The notes below the pieces were generated by a model, which worked only from the letters and a program-made list of their open reading frames with translations, was not told the DNA's origin and made no database searches. Source: Ga0077555 sp963761475 (GTDB lineage Bacteria; Pseudomonadota; Alphaproteobacteria; Rhizobiales; Hyphomicrobiaceae). From it: a stretch of 64,000 nucleotides of DNA. The DNA lies in contig CAVXGT010000020.1 in assembly GCA_963761475.1 (NCBI GenBank), positions 1-64,000 of the forward strand, read 5' to 3'. A program made the position numbers and the translations under genes. This document shows positions 19,410-30,415 of the stretch, in pieces (the first letter of the stretch is position 1; every line of letters starts with the position of its first letter).

Positions 19410-20605
19410 ATGGCACGACTGTTCCACCTCCATCTCCTTCCCGCCGCCCTGGTGACGGGTGGGACCCTGATCGGGCTGGTGGGCCTGGGGGTCGCCCAGG
19501 AGCGCCCCCCCGCCGATGCGCCAGCGCCGGTGCCGCCGCCCCAGGCCTCCACGGCTGCCGAGGCTTCTGCTCCTGCTGCTGCGGCGCTGACCCTCGAGCC
19601 GGGCAACCGTTGCGCCCCCCGCGCACGCCCGCTGCCGCGGCCCCGGCCCCCCGCTCCGTGCCCCCTGCCTCAGCCCGGGACTCCCGGCCACCGGCCAGCT
19701 TCGACACCTCCCTCGATGCCCTGGTGCGCGACGGCGTTGTCACCCAGGCGGAGCGGGACCGGGTGCGCTCCGGCAGCCGCGCCATCCCCTTCAACAGCCC
19801 GGCGAATGTCCAGGCCTGCAGCAGCGGCGCCCTCTCGACCCAGGAGTGCCGCCGGGGCGTGGTGGTGCGGGGCTGGGGCCGCCCTGGCAGCGCCAGCTCG
19901 GACCCTGGTGGTCTCTTCGGCGGCGCCGAGAACGGCATGGTCGGCCCTGGGCAACAGCTGATCGCCGGCGCCCCGCTCACCACGCCGCTCACGGTGCCCG
20001 TGGCGGCCCTGCTGGCCGGCGGTGGCGGCGGCTTCCGCCTCGCCGATGTGTTCGCGGTCACGCCCCGCCCCTCGCCGATCGGCGGCAACGGCAACCGCCG
20101 CCTGCTGTTTCCCCTGATCGGCTCGGCCGTCACCAGCAGCGGCTTCGGCTTCCGCATGCACCCCGTGCTCGGCAGCTGGCTGATGCACGCCGGCCGCGAC
20201 CTGGCGGCACCGGAGGGCACCCCCGTGGTGGCCGCCCTCAGCGGCCAGGTGGTCAGCAGCGGCGTGGCAGGCGGCTACGGGCTGGCCATCGAGATCGAGC
20301 ACGAGCGGCCCAGGCGGCGCACGCTCTACGGCCACCTCAGCGAGCTGTACGTGAAGCCCGGCGATCGGGTGCGCCAGGGGGAGGTGATCGGCCGGGTGGG
20401 CAGCACGGGCCTCAGCACCGGCCCCCACCTGCATTTCGAGCTGCGGCTGCCCGGCGATGGCGGCTGGATGGCGGTCGATCCCGGCGATCTCGACCCCGGC
20501 CAGGCGGCTGGCGGCAGCGATGCCATCGCCCTGTTGATGGGCCAGCTGCTGCAGAGCCTGGAGCGGCCCATCGCGCCCCTGGCCCCTGCCCCACCGGCGG
20601 GCTAG
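19410..20605 (+). CDS. M23-family exported metallopeptidase (one frame change)
   Basis: LytM/M23 peptidoglycan endopeptidase, ~398 residues. The signal peptide (LLPAALVTGGTLIGLVGLGVAQ) begins at ATG 19410; a Pro/Ala-rich linker follows, with one frame change near 19615. The linker contains PASFDTSLDALVRDGVVTQA and a Cys pair (NVQACSSGALSTQECRRG). The catalytic domain has GFGFRMHPVLGSWLMHAGRD (zinc ligands in the HxxxD pattern), YGHLSELYVKPGDRV and TGPHLHFELRLPGDGG with the HxH zinc ligand. It converges with the ABC ATPase gene, the two stops sharing a GCTAGC. Confidence 0.92.
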
Positions 20606-21312
20606 CGGGCGGCCAGGGCCGGCGCCTGGGTGGTCGTCTCGGTGATCCGGCCATCGCGGAAATGGACCACCCGGTCGGCGCGGGCGGCCACGTCGTCTTC
20701 ATGGGTCACCATCACCACCGTCATGCCCGCTCGCGGTGCAGTTCATCGAAAGATGGCCAGCACCTCCTCGGTGGTGCGGGAATCGAGGGCGCCGGTGGGT
20801 TCATCGGCCAGCAGCAGGGCGGGTTGGTTGATGATCGCCCGGGCGATCGCCACCCGCTGCTGCTGGCCGCCGGAGAGCTGGTTGGGCTTGTTCTGCAGGC
20901 GGTCGGCCAGCCCCACCCGTCCCAGGGCCTCCGCGGAGCGCCGCCGCCGTTCTGGGGCCGCCACGCCGGCGTACACCATCGGCAGCATCACGTTGTCCAG
21001 GGCCGAGAGCTGGGGCAGCAGGTGGAACTGCTGGAACACGAACCCCAGATCGCGGTTGCGGAGATCGGCCAGCTGGTCGTCGTTGAGCTGGTTCACCAGG
21101 GTGCCGTTGAGCCGGTAGCTGCCGGCACTGGGCCGATCCAGACAGCCCAGGATGTTCATCGCCGTGCTCTTGCCCGAACCCGAGGCCCCCATCACGGCCA
21201 GATAGTCGCCCCGGTTGACGGTGAGGCTGAGGCCATCGAGGGCCCGCACCTCGGTGTCACCTGAGCCGTAGATCTTCTCCACGGCCTCGAGTTGGGCAAC
21301 GGGCACGGTCAC
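20602..21312 (-). CDS. ABC transporter ATP-binding protein, LolD/MacB type (one frame change)
   Basis: Nucleotide-binding subunit of a MacB/LolD-like exporter, 236 residues. Seen: Walker A MGASGSGKSTAMNILGC, Q-loop FVFQQFHLLPQL, signature NQLSGGQQQRVAIARAI, Walker B ALLLADEPTGALD, and after a frame change near 20740 the H-loop VVMVTHEDDVAARADRV. GTG start at 21312 overlaps the ndhB stop (GTGA). No permease or membrane-fusion partner lies next to it in the window, so the substrate is open. Confidence 0.9.
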
Positions 21313-22941
21313 GGCATCAACCGATGGGCAGGCGCCGTGGCGCTGGCGATGGCCTGCTGCAGGATCGGCGTGCCCACCACCGCCTCGCTGGCCCAGGTGA
21401 ACAGCGGGCTGGAGAGCACCCCCCCCACCGCCGTCACGATCACACAGCCCATCAGGGCGGTGCGCAGCTCCGGCATGCCGGCAATGGACCAGGAGATTTC
21501 CGGGTAGGCCTTCACCACATCAGAAGCTTCCTGGGGCTCCTTCACCACCATCATCTTGATCACGGAGATGTAGTAGTAGATCGAGACAACGGAGGTGACC
21601 AGGCCCACCACCACCAGCAGGTATTGCTGATCGGCCCAGCCGGCGAAGAAGAGATAGATCTTGCCGAAGAAGCCCAGCATCGGCGGAATGCCACCCAGCG
21701 AAAGCAGGCAGAGGCTGAGGCCCAGGGTGATCAGCGGGTCTTTCTGATAGAGGCCTGCGTAGTCGGCAATACGGTCGCTGCCGGTGCGCAGCGAGAACAG
21801 GATGATGCAGGCGAAGGCCCCCAGGTTCATGAACAGGTAGGCCGCCATGTAGAGCACCATGGCGGCGAAGCCGTCTTCGGTGCCGCACACCAGGCCGATC
21901 ATCACGAAGCCGGCCTGGCCGATCGAGCTGTAGGCCAGCATCCGCTTCATGGAGGTCTGGGCCAGGGCCACCACATTGCCCAGCACCATGCTGAGGATCG
22001 CCAGCACGGTGAACAGCAGCTTCCACTGGGCATCGAAGCTCTCGAAGCAGCCCACCAGGATGCGAAGGGCCAGGGCGAATCCTGCCGCCTTGGAACCCAC
22101 CGAGAGGAAGGCCACCACAGGAGTGGGCGAGCCCTCGTACACATCCGGAGTCCACTGGTGGAAGGGCACGGCGGCGATCTTGAAGGCCACGGTGGCCAGC
22201 ACGAACACCAGGGCCAGGGCAGTCACCGGCGAAGCGCTGGTCTGCAGGGCCAGGGCAACAGCATCGAGGCCGGTGGCTGCCACCGGTGAGGCCGTAGAGC
22301 AGGGAGGCGCCGTAGAGGAACACCGCCGCGGCGGCAGAACCCACCAGCAGGTATTTCAGCGCCGCCTCGGAGCTGCGCGCGTCGCGCTTCATGTAGCCCG
22401 ACAGCAGATAGCTCGACACCGAGAGCGTTTCCAGCGAGATGAAGACGCTCACCAGATCGGTGGCGCCGCACAGGAACATGGCGCCCAGGGTGGCGGCCAG
22501 CAGGATGGCGGCGTATTCGCCCACCGGCGTGCCGCTGCGCTCCACGTAGCGCCAGCTCAATCAGCAGCGACAGCAGGTGGAAGCCGCCACCACGCCGCGG
22601 AAGGCGATGGCCAGATTGTCGGCCAGGAAGGAGCCGAGGAAGGAGGGCTCCAGCAGCGGGGCGTTCCACTGCAGGGCCAGCAGCACCAGGGCCCTGCCGA
22701 GGCCGGTGTAGCAGAGGGGAGGCACCCAGCGGCTGGCGGCCTGCTCGCCGGCCAGATCCACCAGCAGACAGGCGAGCAGGGCCAGCAGCACGGCCACCTC
22801 AGGGGCGATGGCGCCGGCATTGAGCTGGAGGCTGAGCCCGCCACTGCCGAACCCCGCCCCGATGGCCTGGGTGGCGGGTTGGGCCGCCTCTGCGAGCGTG
22901 GCAGCGGCCACGGCTGGGAGAGCACCGAGCAGGGAGATCAC
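21309..22941 (-). CDS. ndhB: NdhB, NAD(P)H dehydrogenase-like complex subunit 2 (two frame changes)
   Basis: Proton-pumping antiporter-like subunit of the cyanobacterial NDH-1 complex (ferredoxin-plastoquinone oxidoreductase). ~543 residues with about fourteen hydrophobic helices. Seen: SLQLNAGAIAPEVAVLLALL, LVSVFISLETLSVSSYLLSG, MKRDARSSEAALKYLLVGS, KIAAVPFHQWTPDVYEGSPT with the conserved Lys and Glu region, and MLAYSSIGQAGFVMIGLV. Breaks lie near 22563 and 22285 and nowhere else. Divergent from topA; the ABC ATPase follows with overlapping stop and start. Confidence 0.95.
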
Positions 22942-23060
22942 GGGGGTGATGCGGCCGATTTGGTGCCGGAACTGTAGCGGCGTTGCACCGGTTCCCTCAG
23001 CGGCGGGATGCGGTGCCGGCCGCCGATGCGATAAAGAGGGAAGCGGTCGTTCGCCTGTCT

Positions 23061-25807
23061 GTGGCGCACACCCTCGTCATCGTTGAGAGCCCCACGAAGG
23101 CCCGCACCATCCGTGGATTCCTGCCCAAGGACTTCCGCGTGGAGGCCTCGATGGGGCACGTGCGTGACCTGCCCAACAACGCCAGTGAGATCCCGGCCGC
23201 TCACAAGGGTGAGAAGTGGGCGAACCTCGGCGTGAACACCGCCAGCAACTTCGAGCCGCTCTACGTGGTGCCGAAGGACAAGAAAAAGGTGGTGAAGGAA
23301 CTCAAGGACGCCCTCAAGGGTGCCGACCAGCTGCTGCTGGCCACGGACGAGGACCGGGAAGGGGAGAGCATCAGCTGGCACCTGCTGCAGCTGCTACAGC
23401 CCAAGGTGCCGGTCAAGCGGATGGTGTTCCACGAGATCACCAAGGACGCGATCGGTCGCGCCCTCGACGACACCCGCGAGCTCGATATGGAGCTGGTGCA
23501 CGCCCAGGAAACGCGCCGGATCCTCGATCGCCTGGTGGGCTACACCCTCTCGCCCCTGCTGTGGAAGAAGGTGGCCTGGGGCCTGTCGGCGGGCCGGGTG
23601 CAGTCGGTGGCGGTGCGGCTGCTGGTGCAGCGCGAGCGGGCGCGGCGTGCCTTCCAGAGCGGCAGCTACTGGGACCTCAAGGCCCAGCTGGAGCAGGCCG
23701 GCGGCCGCTTCGAAGCCAAACTCAGCCACCTGAAGGGCGAGCGCATCGCCGGCGGCTCTGATTTCGACGAGACCACCGGTGCCCTCAAGGCCGGCAGCAG
23801 AGTGCGGCTGCTGGCCGAGGACGAGGCCCGCAGCCTGCGGGAGGCCGTGCAGGCGGCGCCCTGGCGGTGGCGGCGGTGGAGGAGAAGCCCAGCGTGCGCA
23901 AGCCGGTGGCGCCGTTCACCACCAGCACCCTGCAGCAGGAAGCCAACCGCAAGCTGCGGCTCTCGGCCCGCGAGACGATGCGCGCCGCCCAGGGGCTCTA
24001 CGAGCGCGGTTTCATCACCTACATGCGCACCGACTCGGTGCATCTCAGTGACCAGGCGATTCAAGGCGGCCCGCAGCTGCGTGGCGGCCAAGTACGGGCA
24101 AGAACTACCTGAGCCCCTCAGCGCGGCAGTTCTCCACCAAGGCCCGCAATGCCCAGGAGGCCCACGAGGCGATCCGACCGGCGGGCGAGAGCTTCCGCGA
24201 CCCATCCGCCACCGGCCTGGACGGCAGGGATCTGGCGCTCTATGAGCTGATCTGGAAGCGCACGGTGGCCAGCCAGATGGCCGACGCCAGGCTCACGATG
24301 CTGAGCGTGGATCTGGAGGTCGATGGCGGCAGCCTCGGCACGGCGCGCTTCCGTGCCACGCGGCAAGCGGATCGATTTCCCCGGCTTCTTCCGCGCCTAC
24401 GTGGAGGGCAGCGACGATCCCGATGCGGCCCTGGAGGGCCAGGAGGTGCTGCTGCCCGCCCTGACGGTGGGCGATAGCCCGGCCTGCAAGGGCGTGGAGG
24501 CCCTCGGCCACCAGACCCAGCCGCCGGCGCGCTACAGCGAAGCGGCCCTGGTGAAGATGCTGGAGAAGGAGGGCATCGGCCGCCCCTCCACCTACGCCTC
24601 GATCATCGGCACGATCGTGGATCGGGGTTACGCCACCCTCCTGAACAACGCCCTCACCCCCAGCTTCACGGCCTTCGCGGTGACGGCCCTGCTGGAGGAG
24701 CACTTCCCCGATCTGGTGGACACGAGCTTCACCGCTCGGATGGAGCAACACCCTCGATGAGATCTCCCACGGCCAGGTGGCGTGGCTGCCCTACCTCGAG
24801 GCCTTCTACAGGGGCGAGAAGGGCTCGAAACCCAGGTGCAGCAGCGCGAGGGCGACATCGACCCCGGCGTCTCGCGCACGTGGCGCTGGAGGGCCTGCCC
24901 TGCGTGGTGCGCATCGGCCGCTTCGGGGCCTACCTGGAAACCAAGCGGGTGGCCGACGACGGCACCGAGGAGCTGCTCAAGGCCACCCTGCCCCTGGAGA
25001 TCACCCCCGCCGATCTCGATGCCGAGAAAGCCGAGCTGCATCCTCAAGCAGAAGGCGGATGGTCCCGAGTCCCTGGGCGAGGATCCCGGAAACCGGCGAG
25101 CAGGTGTATCTGCTGTTCGGCCAGTACGGCCCCTACGTGCAGCGGGGCCAGGTGAGCGACGACAACCCCAAACCCAAGCGCGCCTCCCTGCCCAAGGGCA
25201 CCAAGCCGGAGGAGCTCAGCCTCGCCGATGCCCTGGGGCTGCTGCGCTTGCCGCGCGCACCTGGGCGACCACCCCGAGGGCGGCAAGGTGGAGGCCGGCC
25301 TGGGCCGCTTCGGGCCCTATGTGGTGCACCACAAGGGCAAGGGCGAGAAGGACTACCGCTCGCTCAAGGCCGAAGACGATGTGCTGATGGTGGGCCTCTC
25401 AGCCGCGCTCTGGAGCTGCTGGCGCAGCCCAAGCGCGGCCGCGGTGGCCGCACCGCCCTCAAGGAGCTCGGCACGCCCGAGGGCGCCGATGAGGCCGATC
25501 CAGCTGTTTGATGGTCCCTACGGCCTCTACGTGAAGCAGGGCAAGGTGAACGCCTCCCTGCCGGAGGGCACCACCGCCGACACGATCACCCTGGAGCAGG
25601 CGGTGGAGCTGCTGGCGGCCAAGGCTGCCACTGGCAAGGGCAAGGGGCCGGCAAGGCTGCAGGCAAGCCGCAGCGGCCAAGACAGCCAAGACCCAGCCCA
25701 AGGCGGCCAAGAGCCAGCACCTGCCGCGAAGAAAGCCCCCGGCCACCACCAAGACCGGCCGCCTGCGGGCCAGTGCCGTGCGGGTGATCAGCGCGGCCGA
25801 CAGCTGA
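23061..25807 (+). CDS. topA: TopA, DNA topoisomerase I (heavily frame-interrupted)
   Basis: Type IA topoisomerase relaxing negative supercoils. ~915 residues from GTG at 23061. Seen: HTLVIVESPTKARTIRGFLP with the Toprim Glu, LLLATDEDREGESISWHL with the DxD metal site, QETRRILDRLVGYTLSPLLW, GLSAGRVQSVAVRLLV, GFITYMRTDSVHLSDQAI with the active-site Tyr, EGIGRPSTYASIIGTI, and three or more C-terminal Topo-repeat units (RFGAYLETK, QYGPYVQRG, RFGPYVVHH, DGPYGLYVKQG) before a basic tail. The first 265 codons are clean; breaks follow near 23858, 24062, 24105, 24362, 24745, 24833, 24882, 25040, 25248, 25400 and 25660. The stop overlaps the next gene's ATG. Confidence 0.93.
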
Positions 25808-26371
25808 TGCAGCGGCTGCGGCCCCATGGCCGTCGCTGGGGGCGCTGCTCGCGGCTCGGGCGCTGCTGGGCGGCTGCAGCGGCACCCCCTTTGGCGATCA
25901 GCTGTCGCGCAGCTTTTGCCCAGCCCCGCCGCGCCCGGCGAGGGCCCCGGCTGCCACGGACGCGGCCAAACCTGCCGGCACCGCGGTCCCCCACGCGGCA
26001 CCTGCCACTGCAGCTCCGCCCGGCGGGGCCCAGCCCGGACGGCGGCTCAGCCAAACGCTCAGCCGGGCAGCCGCCCCTCGGGCGCCCGAGTGCCCCGGCT
26101 CCCTACCGCGTCACCATCAAGCTGCCCGCGGCCGATCCTTCCTCCCCCGCTGAAGCCGTGACCGAGGCCCTGCGGCCGGCGGGCGTGGCCTTTGAGGTGG
26201 AAACGATCGAGCGGGTGCCCGCCGCCGGAGTGCCGCTGCCCCAGCTCCCACATCGACTCCCGCACCTGCCCCGAGCCCTTCGCCCCCGCGGCGCCTGCGG
26301 CTCCGGCGACCCGCTGTGCGCTCCCCGGCCCGTCAACCGCAGCCTCAGCCGCCGCCAGGCCCGCCAGCTGA
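25807..26371 (+). CDS. putative lipoprotein (frame-interrupted)
   Basis: Unknown function. ATG at 25807 overlaps the topA stop (TGATG). After an early frame change near 25835 the reading LGALLAARALLGGCSGTPFG shows a hydrophobic signal and a lipobox LGGC, then a Pro/Ala-rich linker. A later change near 26095 leads into YRVTIKLPAADPSSPAEAVT and GVAFEVETIERVPA, which looks like a folded domain, and another near 26245 into a Cys-containing end (SSHIDSRTCPEPFAP). The stop at 26369-26371 overlaps the ATG of the DUF2232 gene. Confidence 0.6.
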
Positions 26372-26980
26372 TGGACACGGCCTATCTGGCCGCCGCCACG
26401 GCCCTGCTCTGGGTGGCGCTCTACTACCTGCCGGTGGGCAGTCCCCTGTTCCGGCTGGCCCTGCCCCTGCCCCTGGCCCTGCTGCAGCTGCGCCATGGCT
26501 GGCGCTGCGCCGTGGAGGGCCTGACGGTGGCCGGCGCTGCTTGCTGGTGGCCCTGATGGGCCCGATCCGCGGCCCGCTGGTGCTGTTCCCCTATGGCTTT
26601 CTGGCCCTCTGGCTGGGCTGGTGCTGGCGGCGCCGCTGTCAGCTGGTGGCTCAGCTGGGTCGGTGGGCAGCCTGATCGGCGCGGCCGGTTTCCTGGTGCG
26701 GGTGGCGGTGCTCTCGCTGCTGGTGGGGGAAAACCTCTGGGTGGTGATCACCACGGCGGCGGCCGGCTGCTCGAGCGGCTGGCGGGCTGGTGGACCTGGG
26801 GTCCGCCATCGATCTGGCCCAGGTGCAGCTGGCGGCCCTGGCTGCTGGTGCTGGTGCAGAACGCCGATCGTGGTGCTGGCCCTGCACGCGGTGGCCTACT
26901 GGATCTTTCCGCGCCTGCAGGCCCCCATCACCGAACCGCCCGCGGCTCTGCGGGCCCTGGTGGCCCTCGACCCCCTCTGA
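26371..26980 (+). CDS. DUF2232-type membrane protein (frame-interrupted)
   Basis: ~202 residues, mostly membrane helices: TAYLAAATALLWVALYYLPV, LFRLALPLPLALLQLRHGW, LVALMGPIRGPLVLFPYGF, AAGFLVRVAVLSLLVGENLW, VVLALHAVAYWIFPRL. It ends PPAALRALVALDPL at 26978. This matches the cyanobacterial DUF2232 group, multi-spanning proteins of unknown role distantly like ECF-transporter S components. Breaks lie near 26540, 26670, 26780 and 26860. Start ATG at 26371 overlaps the lipoprotein stop; a slightly earlier start is possible. Confidence 0.7.
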
Positions 26981-28133
26981 CCACGCCTCGCGCGCCTGCC
27001 GGCGGCGAGCACTGGTGCGCCTGGGCGGCTGGCGACGCCACGCGCGTGCTGCTGCTGGCGGCCACCGCCACGGCCGCGGTGCCTGGCATCTCCGCCGCCG
27101 GTGCCACCCCCGCCAGTCCCGGCGCGCCACGGCGGCCGCCGATGCGGAGTTGCTGCTGCTGGGCCCTCGGGCCCCGTCCCCATGCCCTGCCGCCCCTGCC
27201 GGCGGGGGTGAGCCCGGCCCTGATCAGCCGGGTGGTGGTGGAGCAGCTGGGGCTGCTGGAGCGCCTCGGTGGTGGATCTGGGCTGCGCGGTGGCGCCGGC
27301 GGTGCCGCATCTGCGCCTGCCGGCCTGGAGGGGGCGGGGCCAGCCCGCTGCCTCAGCACGGGCCAGGCCCTGCCGCCCCAGCGGGTGCAGGCGCTGCTGG
27401 AGCGGGGCCGCCGCTGGGGCGAGCGCTGGCGCCCGACTGCCCCGCTGCTGCTGGCTGAGTGTGTGCCCGGTGGCACCACCACGGCCCTCGGCGGTGCTGC
27501 AGGGCCTGGGGGTGGCGGCGGCTGGGCTGGTGAGCGGCAGCCTGCGCGAGCGCGCCCATGCCCTCAAGGCTGAGTTGGTGCGGCTGGGCCTGGCCCGGGC
27601 GGCTCGCGGATGCCGGTGCGCCAGGTGACGGGGCTGCTCCAGACGGGGCCGGTGGCGAAGCGATCCCGTGGCGGTGCTGGCCGCGGTGGGGGATCCGATG
27701 CAGCCGTTGGCGGCCGGGCTGGTGAGGCCGCCGCCCTGGCCGCCGCGGCTGCCGGTGCTGCTGGCCGGCGGCAGCCAGATGGCGGCGGTGCTGGCCCTGG
27801 CCCTGGCCCTGGCCGGTCCGCGTGAGCGGCCAGCTCTGGCAGCCGCGTGGTCAGTGGCCACCACCGCCTGGGTGGCGGATGAGCCCGGCAGCAATCTGGC
27901 CCTGCTGCTGCGAGCGGTGGGGGAGCGCTGGCAGGTGCTGCCCCGGCTGGCCAGTGGCGAGGCTGCGCTTCTCGGCTGCAGCAGCACTGCCCTGCGCGAC
28001 TACGAGCGGGGCTACGTGAAGGAGGGGGTGGGGGCCGGTGGCCTGGCCGTGCTCTGGGAGCTGGCTGGGCCGCAGCCCGGAGGCCCTGGCCGAGGCCTGT
28101 GATCAGGCCTGCCGCCAGCTGCTCGGGGTCTGA
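26977..28133 (+). CDS. CobT-like (TIGR00303-type) phosphoribosyltransferase-family protein (frame-interrupted)
   Basis: Resembles the cyanobacterial/archaeal CobT-like group related to nicotinate-nucleotide:dimethylbenzimidazole phosphoribosyltransferase, the enzyme that activates the lower ligand of cobamides. ~385 residues. Seen: LLLAATATAAVPGISAAGAT, GPARCLSTGQALPPQRVQAL, LLLAECVPGGTTTAL with the glycine loop, AVLAAVGDPMQPLAAGL, RLPVLLAGGSQMAAVLALAL, and near the end YVKEGVGAGGLAVLWE with the catalytic Glu region. Breaks lie near 27020, 27145, 27260, 27330, 27490, 27610, 27660, 27815 and 28080. The start codon is not clear; the frame begins at the DUF2232 stop. Picocyanobacteria make pseudocobalamin, so an actual substrate cannot be stated. 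Confidence 0.68.
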
Positions 28134-28174
28134 CCGGCTGCAGGGGCAGGGGGGCCGGCTCCTACGGTCGGTCG

Positions 28175-29207
28175 ATGGCCTACTCACCGGAGTCTCTCTC
28201 CCGACGCCAGCTGTTGCGCCTTGGAGTGGGCGCGGCGGCGGCCCCCTGGCTGCTCGCCGGCTGCCGCGGCTGCGCCCCAGGCCGCGGTGCTGGCGCTCAC
28301 GGCCCAGGAGCTGCCGGCCGCCTGGCTCAGGGCCCTGCCGGCCGCCTGGCGGGCGCGCCAGCTGCGACGGGCCGCCCGCCGTGCTGGAGCAGGGCGGCGG
28401 CGACCCCGGTGGCGGCCCTGCTGGCCTTGAGTGATGGCTGGGCCGGCTCGGCTGAGCGCCATCGACCTGGCAGCCCTTCGAGGCACCGGAGCTGCTGGCC
28501 CGCCTGATCCCATCGGCCGGCGCCCAGCCGCCTGTTTGCGCCCGAGGGGCAGCCGGCGCTGGCCTTCCCCTGGGCTTTCACGCCCTGGGTGATCCTGCTG
28601 CGCAACCGTCCCGATCTGCTGGCGGCGCCGAGCGAGGGCTGGTCGCTGCTGCTCGATCCCAGCCTGCGCGGGCGGCTGGTGCTGCCCTCCAGCCCGCGGG
28701 TTTGCATGGCGCTGGTGGGCTCCGATCCGGAGCAGCTGCGAGCGGCTGCGGCGCCAGGCGCTCGCCTACGACGAGCGCGATGGCCTCAACCTGCTGCTCA
28801 GCGGCGATGCCGAGGCCGCGGTGCTGCCCGCCAGCCGGCTGATTCCGCTGCTGCACCGCGATCTCCGCCTGGCGGTGCTGCTGCCCGCCACTGGGGCGCC
28901 GCTCTGCTGGCAGCTGCTGCTGGGCCCACCGGCGTGCGAGCAGCACCGCGCCCCTGGCCTGGCTGGCGGACGATTGCTGGAGCCGCCGCTGCTGGATCGC
29001 CTGCTGGCCGGCCGGCTGGGTGCCGCCCCTGCCGCGGGCAGCAGCTGGAGCCGCCTGGTGCGCCGCTGCCCGGCGCCCGATCGCCAGCCTGCTGCTGCCG
29101 CCGCCGGGCCTGCTGGAGCGCTGCTGCAGCCTGCCGCCCCTCGTGCCGCCGGGCTGACGCTGCAGAGCCGCTGGGACGCAGCAGCCCTCTGGGATGCAGG
29201 CCGATGA
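28175..29207 (+). CDS. Tat-type lipoprotein, ABC transporter solute-binding-like (frame-interrupted)
   Basis: ~343 residues. The N terminus SPESLSRRQLLRLGVGAAAA carries a twin-arginine motif followed by a lipobox (LLAGC), so it is predicted to be exported folded and lipid-anchored. The body has PALAFPWAFTPWVILLRNRP, LLLDPSLRGRLVLPSSPRV, RDGLNLLLSGDAEAAVLPAS and LAWLADGLLEPPLLDRLLA, as in type 2 periplasmic binding proteins of the PotD class. Breaks lie near 28270, 28380, 28430, 28520, 28740, 28945 and 29015. No permease or ATPase lies next to it, so the ligand is unknown. It ends 16 bases before a convergent gene. Confidence 0.65.
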
Positions 29208-29223
29208 CGCCGGCTGGCTGCGC

Positions 29224-30415
29224 TCAACCCCAGAGCCGCCGCCGCGGTGCGGCCGCCAGGCGCCGGTGGGTGTCGGCCAGCAGATCGGGGATCGGCAGCC
29301 CGTGGGGGCAGCGGGGCAGGCAGGCGCCGCATGGCCGGCAGGCCTCGGCGTTGAGGCTCTCCCACCAGTGGCCGGCCCGGCCGATCAGGTTGTAGCGCTC
29401 CTGGGCAAAGGCGCTCCATGCCATGGCCCACGGCCAGGTTGCGCAGCCGCAGCAGCTCGGGGATCGGCACGCCGCTGGGGCAGGGCAGGCAGGCGCGGCA
29501 CTGGCCGCAGCGCCTCGGCCCAGCCGCGCCGCCGCCCCTCGCTCAGCCGCCGGCGGCCCTGAGCCGCTGGCTGAGCGCTCCCGGGTGCTGGCGGCTCCGA
29601 GCTAGCGGGCCTCGCAGCTCGCCGCCTGAGCGCTGCGGCCCAGGCCAGATCGCCGGGCTGGGCAGCCCCCAGGCTCAGGGTGGAGATCCCCTGATCCAGC
29701 AGGAAGCGGTAGGCCAGCTCCAGCGGCTGGAACGGGGCGCAGTCGGCCAGCAGCTCGGGCGGCGGGGCGTAGAGCCGGCCGCCCTTGTCGGCCGGGGAGA
29801 TGGCCAGCACCCCGATGCCCGGCCGCCAGGGCGGCGCGGGCGATGGGCAGACGGGTCTGGATCGAACAGGTGCAGATGCAGGCTGCAGAAGCTGAAGCGG
29901 CCGCTGGCCAGGGCCTGCTCGATCAGGGCATTGCTGCCGTGGCTGGAGAAGCCCACCTGGCCCACCAGGCCTTCCCCCAGGGCCCAGGCCAGCAGCTCGG
30001 CGCCAGGACCCTCGCAGGGCCCAGTGCCAGGTGCTCCGGCCGGTTGAGGCCGTGCACGGCCAGGTTGTGCAGCCGGGGCACCCCCAGCCGCTCCAGGATC
30101 GCCCGCAGCTGCTCCTGGCCGTCGGCCAGGTCGAGGCCGGGCAGCAGCTTTGCTGGTGATCACCAGCTGGCTGTGCGCCGCTGGATCCCGCCGCTGCCAG
30201 GGCCGCGAGGGCCTGCCCCAGGATAGCGCTCTGCCGCGCCGTAGGCCGGGGCCGTTTCCACGTGGTTGATGCCGGCGGCCAGGGCGGCGTCGAGCACCGC
30301 CTGCCATCTGGCCGGGGCTGCCGGTGGCACGCATGGTGCCCAGGCAGAAGGGGGAGACGGCCGGCCCGCGGCCGAAGGGCCGGCGCTCAGCTGGCGCTGC
30401 CGGGGGGCTCGTCAT
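29224..30415 (-). CDS. aldo/keto reductase with C-terminal [4Fe-4S] domain (frame-interrupted)
   Basis: NADPH-dependent reductase fold of the YghZ/ferredoxin-tailed class, ~396 residues. Seen: start MTSPPAAPAERRPFGRGPAV, SPFCLGTMR, QLVITSKAA, GLVGQVGFSSHGSNALIEQA, HLFDP, ISPADKGGRLYAPPPELLAD, GISTLSLGA, and a tail with two Cys clusters (CLPCPSGVPIPELLRLRN and ACRPCGACLPRCPHGLPIPD). Breaks lie near 30320, 30215, 30145, 30025, 29850, 29650, 29520 and 29430. The ATG at 30415 overlaps the stop of the DUF151 gene (ATGA). Substrate unknown. Confidence 0.78.
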
